Shown: piece after piece, positions 46,591 to 54,371 of the stretch
Numbering within the stretch: the first letter of the stretch is position 1
How the letters are laid out: the number at the start of each line of letters is the position of its first letter
Assembly: GCF_000585995.1 (NCBI RefSeq)
Contig: NZ_CP007410.1
Span: 6,131,001-6,195,000 of the forward strand
Origin: Pseudomonas brassicacearum
GTDB taxonomy: Bacteria > Pseudomonadota > Gammaproteobacteria > Pseudomonadales > Pseudomonadaceae
DNA length: 64,000 nucleotides
Direction of reading: 5' to 3'
Notes under the pieces: model-generated
Told to the model about the DNA's origin: nothing
What the model saw: only the letters and a program-made list of their open reading frames with translations
Databases searched by the model: none
Translations under genes and position numbers: made by a program

Positions 46591-47259
46591 ATGGTCGATC
46601 TTGCAACCTGGAACTTGAGCATCCCCGAGGGCAGCCCGCCGAAAACCATTGAAACGCCTCGGCTGGTGGATGGGTTCAAGGATAAATATTTCAACTCCGA
46701 AGGCAGCACGGTGTATTTCTGGTCACCTGTCACCGGCACCAAGACTGAAAACGCGGTCTACCCGCGCAGCGAATTGCGGGAGACTTATAAAGACGGCACC
46801 TTGCGCAACTGGCTGTATCCCGATGCCGACAATAAATTGAGCGCGACCCTGGTCGTCAATCAGGTGCCCAGCAGCGGCAAGATCGTGATTGGGCAGATTC
46901 ATGCCAAGGACAGCAGCAAACCGATGGTGAAACTGGAGTACCAGTACAAGGATGACGGCAAGACTGGCGATATCGTTGCCAAGGTCCGCATGCGTCCTGA
47001 TGACGATGAGGGTCGGGTTATTACTGTGGCCAGCGGCGTGAAGCTTTCCCAGTCCTTCAGTTATCGGCTTCACCTTGATCGAACCGGCGACTTGGGTATT
47101 ACTGCGGCGGGTCGTAGTTGGTACACCACCATCAGCTCCCAATGGAAGGTCAAACCGTTGTATTTCAAGGCTGGCGTGTATGTGCAGGACAACAGTGGGT
47201 ATACCAGCGAAGGTGGGAAGGTGACGTTCAGTAAGTTGGATATCGATCACAACACTTGA
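46591..47259 (+). CDS. Polysaccharide lyase family 7 (alginate lyase-like), copy 3
   Basis: This 222-residue paralogue is the most divergent of the three. It keeps RSELRE, VIGQIHAKDS and PLYFKAGVYVQDN, but has DDGKTGDIVAKVRMRPDDDE in place of TYSSTGNIVAKV. Its codons are more AT-rich in the second half than in copies 1 and 2. It starts at MVDLATWNLS after AGAAAGGATCCGAGC. All three have the same ends, so the duplications involved whole genes with leaders. Confidence 0.9.
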   Translation: MVDLATWNLSIPEGSPPKTIETPRLVDGFKDKYFNSEGSTVYFWSPVTGTKTENAVYPRSELRETYKDGTLRNWLYPDADNKLSATLVVNQVPSSGKIVIGQIHAKDSSKPMVKLEYQYKDDGKTGDIVAKVRMRPDDDEGRVITVASGVKLSQSFSYRLHLDRTGDLGITAAGRSWYTTISSQWKVKPLYFKAGVYVQDNSGYTSEGGKVTFSKLDIDHNT

Positions 47260-47340
47260 CCTGAGTGCTTTCGATAGAGAGCTACCGTGTGTATATCCGT
47301 TGCTGCGGTCACGGCTACTGGCGGTTCCGCTCTTACAGCG

Positions 47341-47540
47341 GCTCACTTTTGAGAAGCGCAAAAGTAAGCAAAACGCTCTTGCCCCACCACTCGGTGCCTC
47401 GCTTAGGCTCGGCATGCCCTCTCTCCGGCATTGCTCCGTGGGCCCGCCGCGAAGGGCCATCCATGGCCCAGCGCGGCTATCCCGGCATCCATGCCGGGAT
47501 GCCCACTACGCAATGCCTGCGTTCGGCCAGCGTGGTTTAA
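47341..47540. repeat. Cruciform-rich dispersed repeat
   Basis: The stretch holds nested inverted repeats. ACTTTTG/CAAAAGT (47345/47359) forms one hairpin. An outer stem of GGCATTGC/GCAATGCC (47427/47510) plus GTGGGC/GCCCAC (47439/47501) encloses GGGCCAT/ATGGCCC (47454-47469) and CCCGGCAT/ATGCCGGG (47481-47498). The fold is a branched, cloverleaf-like structure. I recall similar sequence in other fluorescens-group genomes but cannot name the element. Confidence 0.65.
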
Positions 47541-47617
47541 CGGGGCGCCCCAGATCAAAAGCACGCCCGAGGCGGCCTTATAGCCGACCTGTCTCTTTGT
47601 CGTACTCCGCTCCAATT

Positions 47618-47642
47618 GTGGGAGCGAGCTTGCTCGCGATGG
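47618..47642. repeat. Single REP arm, GTGGGAGCGAGCTTGCTCGCGATGG
   Basis: One palindromic REP unit without an inverted partner nearby, the solitary form of the element. Confidence 0.8.
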
Positions 47643-47730
47643 CGGCCTGACAGCCGACTAGGATTTGGGGGATGGCCGGAGATTTTGATCGTTCCCCCGG
47701 CCTTCTGAAAATCTCGTAGGAATCCCCCTT

Positions 47731-47851
47731 TGTGGCGAGGGGATTTATCCCCGCTGGGCTGCGAAGCAGCCCCTCTTTTCGTCAGACCGACCCCATGCCC
47801 AGGGGTTTACGGCGGCTGCGCCACCGAGCGGGAGCAAGCTCCCTCGCCACA
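47731..47851. repeat. Hybrid REPIN with mismatched arm classes
   Basis: The left arm is the GGCGAGGGGATTTATCCCCG class, while the right arm is the CGGGAGCAAGCTCCCTCGCC class. Other elements in the window pair like with like, so this one appears to be a recombinant. Confidence 0.8.
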
Positions 47852-47997
47852 GAGGTTGTGGGCGTCCTACAGGTCGGTTGTCGCGTCAAAAATCCCCTTC
47901 TATAGTTCGGTTCACCTGCTGGCTTTGGTTAGCGGAGGGTTTCGCAGCCCTATCGAGGAATACATGGCATTTCTTTTTCTTCGAGGACTTCAACCTT

Positions 47998-48282
47998 ATG
48001 TCGACAAATCAATCATCCAACAGCTTCACCCCGCTAACCCCAATCGCCACCACCCACCCCGTCCTGTTCATCGATAAAACAGCCCCACTGACCGAACTCC
48101 ACGCCTGCGCCAGCGAACGCCTGCACGCCACCCTCGACTACCTGACGCTCATGGCCTGCACCACACTGCGCGATTCAGCAGAGACCGACATCAACACCAT
48201 AACCAACATCGCCCGGATCATGGTCCAGGATGTAGCGGATGTTTTTGGAGTGATTGAACAGCGCGGGCTCGAAGGGCAATAA
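47998..48282 (+). CDS. DUF3077/DUF6124-like small protein
   Basis: This 94-residue protein (MSTNQSSNSFTPLTPIATTH) resembles the small Pseudomonas families DUF3077 and DUF6124, which have a short disordered N-terminus, then LHACASERLHATLDYLTLMA and a C-terminal helical region with an MVQDVADVFGVIEQRG end. These proteins are common and variable in fluorescens-group genomes but have no known role. The ATG follows CGAGGACTTCAACCTT. It lies in a repeat-rich segment after the PL7 cluster. Confidence 0.7.
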   Translation: MSTNQSSNSFTPLTPIATTHPVLFIDKTAPLTELHACASERLHATLDYLTLMACTTLRDSAETDINTITNIARIMVQDVADVFGVIEQRGLEGQ

Positions 48283-48292
48283 AGCTCCTCTG

Positions 48293-48375
48293 GTGGGAGC
48301 GAGCTTGCTCGCGATAGCGCTGGATCATCCGCAGGGATTTGACCGACACGGCGCTATCACGAGCAAGCTCGCCCA
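48293..48375. repeat. Degenerate REP pair
   Basis: GTGGGAGCGAGCTTGCTCGC and a decayed inverted partner (CACGAGCAAGCTCGCCCA) flank about 40 bases before the antitoxin gene. Confidence 0.75.
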
Positions 48376-48411
48376 TTTTGAAATCGAAGAATCAAATCCA
48401 GGGGATTCATC

Positions 48412-48690
48412 ATGCACAGCACCCAACAGCTCAGCATCACTCTGCCTAACCAGTTGACCGAAAGGGTGAAAGCCAAGGTGGCTGCTGGTGAATACGACAC
48501 TGAAAGCGAAGTCATTCGTGATGGCCTCCGGGCGCTGCTGGCCCGTGATCGCGCTCTGGAAAACTGGCTCGTAGGCCAAGTAGCCCCCGCTTACGATGCA
48601 TTGAAAGCTGATCTCTCACGCGCGCTGAGCGTCGATGAAGTGCGCTCCCGATTGGCGGCAGAGCACCAGAGTGCCACTATAAAATCATAG
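48412..48690 (+). CDS. ParD-like ribbon-helix-helix antitoxin (orphan)
   Basis: This 92-residue protein has the ParD N-terminal ribbon-helix-helix (LSITLPNQLTERVKAKVAAG and YDTESEVIRDGLRALLARD, residues 7-47). The C-terminal region (ENWLVGQVAPAYDALKADLS, VDEVRSRLAAEH) would wrap a ParE toxin. No ParE frame follows; the next 260 bases have only short interrupted frames. It is therefore a solitary antitoxin, possibly a relic or one that neutralises a distant toxin. Confidence 0.85.
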   Translation: MHSTQQLSITLPNQLTERVKAKVAAGEYDTESEVIRDGLRALLARDRALENWLVGQVAPAYDALKADLSRALSVDEVRSRLAAEHQSATIKS

Positions 48691-48850
48691 TGATATATAG
48701 CGGCGTAGGGCTCTCCGAACTGAAGGTTTCCCCAGTCACAATCGTCACCACCGCTGGATCTTTTCCGCGATCATGACGTAATGGATTGACATATCTAAAT
48801 TCCTATTTTGTTCATAGAGCACATGCGAGGTTAAAAAAATCGTCTATCAA

Positions 48851-48926
48851 CCTGTCAATCCTGACAGTAGCGCACAGTTCGATCTCAGAGCAGGATGTTC
48901 GATAACGGCGATCAGGACATTCGCGC
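48851..48926 (+). promoter_or_regulatory. Lux-box-like dyad upstream of the ricin-like gene
   Basis: CTGTCAATCCTGACAG (48852-48867) has the same CTGTCA/TGACAG arms as the site at 8589. CATTCGCGC follows at 48918, 66 bases from the dyad start. The ricin-like gene starts 89 bases after the dyad. Confidence 0.5.
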
Positions 48927-48956
48927 CTGCGCTGAACCGTATATAAGGAGCACATC

Positions 48957-49466
48957 ATGCAAGATGACATCGGTCGTAAAACTAGAGCCTCCGATAAAAC
49001 AATCGGCGGAACCCTTGGCCTGAAAGCCGTAGATATTGAACGTGGCACCTATAAAATTTACTCCAATTTGGATTACAGGATGCTGGTGGACATGTCGTTA
49101 ACCGCAAACGCAGATGGCACTCACAACGTGAAATTATACCGAGACACCAACGCACTCGAATCCACATGGTTCATTGACCTACCAGCCTACAGAGATTTCG
49201 AAATTTCCAATAAAAGAAATGAGTCATTAAAACTCGCAAAGGCTCGGTCAGATAACGACTATAACGCAGTAGCAGATCCTGCCCCGGACGATGACCGGGA
49301 CCAGTGGTATTTTGCTGACGCGGGCTCTGGAGTGGTCTATATAATAAATGAGCCGTACCGTTCAGCCTTGGAAGTTATGGACGACAACGCCCCGAGCAAT
49401 GCCAACATCGCCCTCCGTCCGTTCAATGGAGAAGATCAACAAAAATTTAGACTCATGAAGCTTTAA
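48957..49466 (+). CDS. Ricin-type beta-trefoil lectin-like protein
   Basis: This 169-residue protein has the repeated pattern of a ricin-B-like trefoil: GTYKIYSNLDYRMLVDMSLT (residues 30-49), DQWYFADAGSGVVYIINEPY near residue 120, and SALEVMDDNAPSNANIALRP followed by QQKFRLMKL. It has no signal peptide. Base composition is clearly lower in GC than the flanks, suggesting transfer. Relatives bind sugars and often form part of toxins or insecticidal proteins. A strong ribosome site (ATAAGGAGCACATC) precedes the start. The sugar specificity cannot be read. Confidence 0.78.
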   Translation: MQDDIGRKTRASDKTIGGTLGLKAVDIERGTYKIYSNLDYRMLVDMSLTANADGTHNVKLYRDTNALESTWFIDLPAYRDFEISNKRNESLKLAKARSDNDYNAVADPAPDDDRDQWYFADAGSGVVYIINEPYRSALEVMDDNAPSNANIALRPFNGEDQQKFRLMKL

Positions 49467-49958
49467 TAAACATCATCCCAATACAAGAAGTCACCCCTTT
49501 GCCTCTAACGTTCTCAATAGATAGAACAAGAATCAAGAAACGCCGTTGATGTACACTCTGACAAACCAACCTATCAGCGGACAAATAAAACATTGCAACT
49601 CTAAGCTACGCTAAGGATTGAAGAGTTGTCAGCACAGTTGGTCAACTCACTCGTAGGAGGGGTGGATATTCAAAGGATTCCGCCTTTTCTTGCGACTCTG
49701 CCACTAAAAGAGCCAGAAGAACTTATTCCTAAATACCGTGTAACTGGACGAACACCGATCAGCACGCCAATCAGGCCAATTGTTATTAGCTGTAGTCCTT
49801 TGCGCGCCGTAGCGGGCGTATCCTCCCCAAGGCAGTTGAATTTAGAATCAACACAATGTCGCCTATAACGGACTTTTTCTAAGATCAGACTCTTTACGTC
49901 CTTTATAACAGATATTTCAAGCCCTCGATGTGAACGTACCGAAGCCGAATGCCGTCCG
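49467..49958. other. AT-rich stretch without a confident gene
   Basis: This stretch of nearly 500 bases has lower GC than its surroundings. One plus-strand frame from a TTG (49626-49868, 80 codons, beginning SAQLVNSLVGGVDIQRIPPF after its start) is open but unrecognised and has no clear ribosome site. It may be the remains of genes linked to the lectin. Confidence 0.4.
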
Positions 49959-49959
49959 T

Positions 49960-49986
49960 AAAAAAACCCGCATCACTGCGGGTTTT
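49960..49986 (-). terminator. Terminator of the fba gene
   Basis: Read on the minus strand, AACCCGCA pairs with TGCGGGTT around GTGA and is followed by TTTTTACGG. The A-rich side makes it work in both directions. It lies 18 bases past the fba stop. Confidence 0.9.
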
Positions 49987-50003
49987 CTCACACCACTAAA
50001 GCC

Positions 50004-51068
50004 TCAGTTGACCTTAGCGTTCAACTCACCCTTCAAATACCGCTGATACATCGCTTCCAGCGAAATCGGCTTGATCTTCGAAGCATTACCCGCCGTCCCA
50101 AACGCCTCATACCGCGCAATGCACACATCACGCATCGCAGTCACGGTAGCGCCAAAGAACTTACGCGGATCAAACTCGCTCGGATTGGTCGCCATCAAAC
50201 GACGCATGGCACCGGTAGAGGCCAGACGCAGGTCGGTGTCGATGTTGACCTTGCGCACGCCGTACTTGATGCCTTCGACGATTTCTTCAACCGGCACGCC
50301 GTAGGTTTCTTTGATGTCGCCGCCATACTGGTTGATGATCGCCAGCCACTCTTGCGGTACCGAGGACGAACCGTGCATCACCAGGTGGGTGTTGGGGATG
50401 CGCTTGTGGATTTCCTTGATGCGGTCGATCGCCAGCACGTCGCCGGTAGGCGGCTTGGTGAACTTGTAGGCGCCGTGGCTGGTGCCGATGGCGATGGCCA
50501 AGGCGTCAACTTGGGTCTTCTTGACGAAGTCCGCAGCTTCTTCCGGGTCGGTCAGCATCTGGCTGTGATCCAGCACGCCTTCGGCGCCGATGCCGTCTTC
50601 TTCACCGGCCATGCCGGTTTCCAGCGAGCCCAGGCAACCCAGTTCGCCTTCCACCGAAACGCCGCAGGCGTGGGCCATGGCGACGGTTTGCTGGGTGACG
50701 CGCACGTTGTATTCGTAATCGGTCGGGGTCTTGCCGTCTTCGCCCAGGGAGCCGTCCATCATGACCGAGCTGAAGCCCAGTTGAATGGAGCGCTGGCAGA
50801 CGTCCGGGCTGGTGCCGTGGTCCTGGTGCATGCACACCGGGATGTGCGGGAATTCTTCGATCGCCGCCAGGATCAGGTGACGCAGGAACGGCGCACCGGC
50901 GTATTTGCGGGCGCCGGCCGAAGCCTGGACGATCACCGGAGAGTCAGTCTTGTCAGCGGCTTCCATGATGGCGCGCATCTGCTCAAGGTTGTTGACGTTA
51001 AAGGCTGGGACGCCGTAGCCGAATTCGGCTGCGTGGTCCAGCATCTGACGCATGCTGATAAGTGCCAT
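50004..51068 (-). CDS. fba: Class II fructose-bisphosphate aldolase
   Basis: This 354-residue zinc aldolase cleaves fructose 1,6-bisphosphate to dihydroxyacetone phosphate and glyceraldehyde 3-phosphate. Landmarks are [20 protein letters not shown] (residues 17-36), the zinc region [19 protein letters not shown] near residue 80, [15 protein letters not shown] near 140 with the second metal ligand, [14 protein letters not shown], and [12 protein letters not shown]. The long C-terminal arm is of the Pseudomonas/Calvin-cycle type. It ends a glycolytic cluster tkt-epd-pgk-fba. Confidence 0.96.
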   Translation of the reverse strand: MALISMRQMLDHAAEFGYGVPAFNVNNLEQMRAIMEAADKTDSPVIVQASAGARKYAGAPFLRHLILAAIEEFPHIPVCMHQDHGTSPDVCQRSIQLGFSSVMMDGSLGEDGKTPTDYEYNVRVTQQTVAMAHACGVSVEGELGCLGSLETGMAGEEDGIGAEGVLDHSQMLTDPEEAADFVKKTQVDALAIAIGTSHGAYKFTKPPTGDVLAIDRIKEIHKRIPNTHLVMHGSSSVPQEWLAIINQYGGDIKETYGVPVEEIVEGIKYGVRKVNIDTDLRLASTGAMRRLMATNPSEFDPRKFFGATVTAMRDVCIARYEAFGTAGNASKIKPISLEAMYQRYLKGELNAKVN

Positions 51069-51209
51069 TGTGTATGTCTCTCCCGGTCGAGGGTCGTTAA
51101 TCGTGCCAGCCTGCCGGAGCGGCGGCGGCTATTCAAGTCATTGCGGATCGGGGGGCGGCCCCGGCCTGCGTGTTCGGTGAAACAAAATCTCAAAACTATA
51201 GAGGCCCCT

Positions 51210-51296
51210 GTGGGAGCGGGCTTGCTCGCGAATGCGGTTTCACATTCAGCGGATATGCAAGCTGACCCGCCGCATTCGCGAGCAAGCCCGCTCCCA
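51210..51296. repeat. REP pair, GTGGGAGCGGGCTTGCTCGCG class
   Basis: Inverted arms GTGGGAGCGGGCTTGCTCGC and complement with a 45-base spacer lie between fba and the mliC-like gene. Confidence 0.9.
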
Positions 51297-51313
51297 CATT
51301 GGACCTCTGTGGA

Positions 51314-51649
51314 TCAATTGGCCTTGCAACCACGGCCAATCAAGTCATTGGTGGCGACCCAATACACCAGGCCTTCCTCACCCTTGACGTGAAAAGCCAG
51401 CATGTCGTCGCTGTACAGCGAACCTTCAGCACCCGGCTCAAGCTTCAGGCGATAAACCTTATCGGCGCCGCCCAGGCGTACATCGACTTCCTTGTGGGCG
51501 GTATCGGTGTAGCGCCAGAGCACTTTGGCCTCGCTGTCACAGGTCCAGGTCGTCCAGCTGTCCGCCGCAGGTTCGGATGAGAGTGACAAACCCAACTGCG
51601 CGCAACCGGCCAACATTGCCAACGCCACAACGGCGATCAAGCCTTTCAT
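51314..51649 (-). CDS. MliC-like lipoprotein lysozyme inhibitor
   Basis: This 111-residue protein has a lipoprotein signal (VALAMLAGC, lipid Cys at residue 15) and the MliC/PliC fold. The first conserved Cys is in WTTWTCDSEAKVLWRY, strands KEVDVRLGGADKVYRL and EPGAEGSLYSDDMLAFHVKG follow, and the C-terminal Cys is in LIGRGCKAN. Such proteins protect peptidoglycan from C-type lysozyme at the outer membrane. The typical YSDDMLAFHVKGEEGLVYW pattern with conserved Ser and Lys is present. The start at MKGLIAVVALAML matches the lipobox distance. Confidence 0.82.
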   Translation of the reverse strand: MKGLIAVVALAMLAGCAQLGLSLSSEPAADSWTTWTCDSEAKVLWRYTDTAHKEVDVRLGGADKVYRLKLEPGAEGSLYSDDMLAFHVKGEEGLVYWVATNDLIGRGCKAN

Positions 51650-51705
51650 CCGTGTTCCTCGACTGACCGCACACGCTGCCAGCCATGAGTTAAGAGTCAG
51701 ACCCG

Positions 51706-51933
51706 TCAAGGACAACCATGTTCCTTGGCGGGGGTTTGCGTCTCGTATTTATCCAGGCCATCGGGCCCGGAACGCTTGTTCAGCACCGGGTTGGTCTCGG
51801 CCTGCCAGTCTGCCTGGTAGCAACCCTCTTCAGGCGCCGGCGTCCCGGTTTCCGGGGCCGACGGGGCCTTCGGGCTGCTCGAGCAGGCCACCAACATCGT
51901 CACGGCCATTAGCAACGTGAACGTCTTGACCAT
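51706..51933 (-). CDS. Small lipoprotein between mliC-like gene and pgk
   Basis: This 75-residue protein has a signal with lipobox LVAC (Cys at residue 17; MVKTFTLLMAVTMLVACSSS), then a proline-rich linker and a short domain with two Cys (EEGCYQADWQ and KEHGCP) that could form a disulfide. AAAGGAGTGTGGTA before the ATG is a strong ribosome site. It lies between pgk and the mliC-like gene in the same direction. The family is unrecognised. Confidence 0.72.
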   Translation of the reverse strand: MVKTFTLLMAVTMLVACSSSPKAPSAPETGTPAPEEGCYQADWQAETNPVLNKRSGPDGLDKYETQTPAKEHGCP

Positions 51934-51964
51934 TACCACACTCCTTTGCCTGGTCAACGCAGCT

Positions 51965-53128
51965 TCAGGCCTTGGCCCGGCTTTCCAGGACTTCCACGGC
52001 CGGCAGTACCTTGCCTTCGACGAATTCGAGGAACGCGCCACCACCGGTAGAAATGTAGGAGATCTGATCGGCCACGCCATATTTGTCGATGGCCGCCAGG
52101 GTGTCGCCGCCACCAGCGATAGAGAACGCGGAGCTTTCGGCGATGGCCTGGGCCAGCACCTTGGTGCCGTTGCCGAACTGGTCGAACTCGAACACACCGA
52201 CCGGGCCGTTCCACAGGATAGTCTGGGAAGATTTCAACAGTTCGGCGAAATGGGCGGCAGTTTGCGGACCGATGTCGAGAATCATGTCGTCCTCGGCCAC
52301 ATCAGCGATCAGCTTGACGGTGGCGGTGGCGCTTTCGGCAAATTCCTTGGCCACCACTACGTCCACCGGCAACGGCACGCTGACTTTGGCGGCGATTTCC
52401 CGGGCGGTGTCCAGCAGGTCTGGCTCGTACAGGGACTTGCCGACCGGATGACCGGCCGCGGCCAGGAACGTATTGGCGATGCCGCCGCCGACGATCAATT
52501 GGTTGCACACCTGGCTCAGGCTGTTGAGCACGTCGAGCTTGGTGGAAACCTTGGAGCCGGCCACGATGGCGGCCATTGGCTGGGCCGGGGAGCCCAGGGC
52601 CTTGCCCAGCGCGTCCAATTCGGCGGCCAGCAGCGGGCCGGCGGCGGCCACTTTGGCGAACTTCGCCACGCCGTGGGTCGAACCCTCGGCGCGGTGGGCG
52701 GTGCCAAAGGCGTCCATCACGAACACGTCGCACAGGGCCGCGTATTGCTGGGCCAGTTCGTCAGCGTTCTTTTTCTCGCCCTTGTTGAAGCGCACGTTTT
52801 CGAACAGCACGACGTCGCCGGCCTTCACGTCCACGCCGCCCAGGTAGTCAGCGACCAGTGGCACGTCACGGCCCAAGGCCTTGCTCAGGTAATCGGCTAC
52901 CGGCTTGAGGCTGTTCTCGGCCGAGAATTCGCCTTCGGTCGGACGGCCCAGGTGCGAGCAGACCATCACGGCCGCGCCTTTTTCCAGGGCCAGCTTGATG
53001 GTCGGCAGCGAAGCCAGGATGCGCGCGTCGCTGGTGACAACACCGTCCTTGACGGGAACGTTGAGGTCTTCGCGGATCAGTACGCGCTTACCTTGCAGAT
53101 CGAGGTCGGACATCTTCAACACGGTCAT
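51965..53128 (-). CDS. pgk: Phosphoglycerate kinase
   Basis: This 387-residue enzyme transfers phosphate between 1,3-bisphosphoglycerate and ADP. Signature [15 protein letters not shown] is at residues 12-26, then [44 protein letters not shown], the hinge [20 protein letters not shown], and the nucleotide-loop [20 protein letters not shown] and [16 protein letters not shown] near the end. It reads from epd with a 24-base gap, and the start [12 protein letters not shown] follows a GGAATTG site. Confidence 0.97.
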   Translation of the reverse strand: MTVLKMSDLDLQGKRVLIREDLNVPVKDGVVTSDARILASLPTIKLALEKGAAVMVCSHLGRPTEGEFSAENSLKPVADYLSKALGRDVPLVADYLGGVDVKAGDVVLFENVRFNKGEKKNADELAQQYAALCDVFVMDAFGTAHRAEGSTHGVAKFAKVAAAGPLLAAELDALGKALGSPAQPMAAIVAGSKVSTKLDVLNSLSQVCNQLIVGGGIANTFLAAAGHPVGKSLYEPDLLDTAREIAAKVSVPLPVDVVVAKEFAESATATVKLIADVAEDDMILDIGPQTAAHFAELLKSSQTILWNGPVGVFEFDQFGNGTKVLAQAIAESSAFSIAGGGDTLAAIDKYGVADQISYISTGGGAFLEFVEGKVLPAVEVLESRAKA

Positions 53129-53152
53129 GGGTCGCAATTCCTGGATAACTGT

Positions 53153-54223
53153 TTAGAGAGCAGGTTTGTTGGAAGCAGCAAGCGAAGTCGCTGTTTGCAG
53201 ATAATGTTCAGCGACGTCCAGCATTCGGTTGGCAAAACCCCATTCGTTGTCGAACCAAGCCAGGATGTTCACGAGCCGTGGCCCGGAAACACGGGTCTGG
53301 CTGGCATCGACAATGGCCGAATGCGGGTCATGATTAAAATCACAACTGGCGTGAGGCAACTCGGTGTAGGCCAGCAGGCCTTTGAGCGGGCCGCTGGTGG
53401 CGGCTTCGCGCAGGATCCGGTTGACCTCGGTGGCGTCGGTATCGCTCACGGTCTGCATCGTTATATCGAGGCAGGACACGTTGACGGTCGGCACCCGCAC
53501 GGCTTTGGCCTGAATTCGCCCCGCAAGTTCCGGGAGCAGCCGCTCGATGCCTCTCGCCAGACCAGTGGACACCGGAATCACCGACTGGAACGCCGAACGG
53601 GTACGACGCAAGTCTTCATGGTGATAGGCGTCGATCACCGGCTGATCGTTCATCGCCGAGTGAATGGTGGTGATCGACACGTACTCCAGGCCAATGGCCT
53701 GGTCCAGCAGGCGCAACAGCGGCACGCCGCAGTTGGTGGTGCAGGACGCGTTGGACACCAGCAGTTCATCGCCGGTCAGGCAATCCTGGTTCACGCCGTA
53801 GACGATGGTCGCGTCCACATCCGCTTCGCTGGCCATCGGCTGGGAGAACAGCACCCGTGGCGCACCGGCCGCGAGAAAACGCTGACCGTCTTCGCGGGTG
53901 TGGTAGGCACCGGAGCACTCAAGCACCAGATCGACGTCCAGGGACGCCCAGTCGATGCCTTCGGGGGTGGCACTGCGCAGGACCTTCACGCAGTCGCCAT
54001 TAATATGCAGACAATCGCCCTCGACCCGCACTTCGCCGGGAAACCGGCCGTGGGTGGAGTCAAAGCGTGTCAGGTATTCGATGCTGGCCATGTCGGCCAG
54101 ATCGTTGATGGCCACAATCTCGAACCCAGCCTTGGCTCCTCGCTCGAACAACGCACGCAAGACGCAACGACCAATCCGGCCGTAGCCGTTGAGTGCAACT
54201 TTGTAGGGACGCGGTTGGGGCAT
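53153..54223 (-). CDS. epd: Erythrose-4-phosphate dehydrogenase
   Basis: This 356-residue enzyme of the GAPDH superfamily oxidises erythrose 4-phosphate to 4-phosphoerythronate, the entry to pyridoxal phosphate synthesis. NAD-binding NGYGRIGRCVLRAL is at residues 10-23, and catalytic SNASCTTNCGVPLLRL is near residue 157. Position between tkt and pgk is that of epd in E. coli and Pseudomonas, which favours epd over gapB. The start MPQPRPYKVALNGYG was chosen over one nine codons earlier as it sits just before the first strand. Confidence 0.94.
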   Translation of the reverse strand: MPQPRPYKVALNGYGRIGRCVLRALFERGAKAGFEIVAINDLADMASIEYLTRFDSTHGRFPGEVRVEGDCLHINGDCVKVLRSATPEGIDWASLDVDLVLECSGAYHTREDGQRFLAAGAPRVLFSQPMASEADVDATIVYGVNQDCLTGDELLVSNASCTTNCGVPLLRLLDQAIGLEYVSITTIHSAMNDQPVIDAYHHEDLRRTRSAFQSVIPVSTGLARGIERLLPELAGRIQAKAVRVPTVNVSCLDITMQTVSDTDATEVNRILREAATSGPLKGLLAYTELPHASCDFNHDPHSAIVDASQTRVSGPRLVNILAWFDNEWGFANRMLDVAEHYLQTATSLAASNKPAL

Positions 54224-54275
54224 GGGGTTCTCTGACCTGGTTGAATCCATTGAGGCAGTGTCGTCTGAGCCACCG

Positions 54276-54344
54276 CTATCGCGAGCAAGCTCGCTCCCAC
54301 AGGGTCGGTGAAAATCCTTGTGGGAGCGAGCTTGCTCGCGATGG
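54276..54344. repeat. REP pair, GCGAGCAAGCTCGCTCCCAC class
   Basis: Inverted arms TATCGCGAGCAAGCTCGCTC and complement with a short spacer lie between tkt and epd. Confidence 0.88.
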
Positions 54345-54371
54345 CGTCAGAACAGACAACCTGTTTGCGGA

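Noticed and set aside
47300..47650. A 116-codon plus-strand frame through the cruciform repeat.
   Set aside because: It spans inverted repeats and a REP arm, is Arg/Pro rich, and has no ribosome site. The DNA structure explains it better.
49626..49868. An 80-codon frame from TTG in the AT-rich stretch.
   Set aside because: It lacks a ribosome site and a known family, so it could not be supported as a gene.
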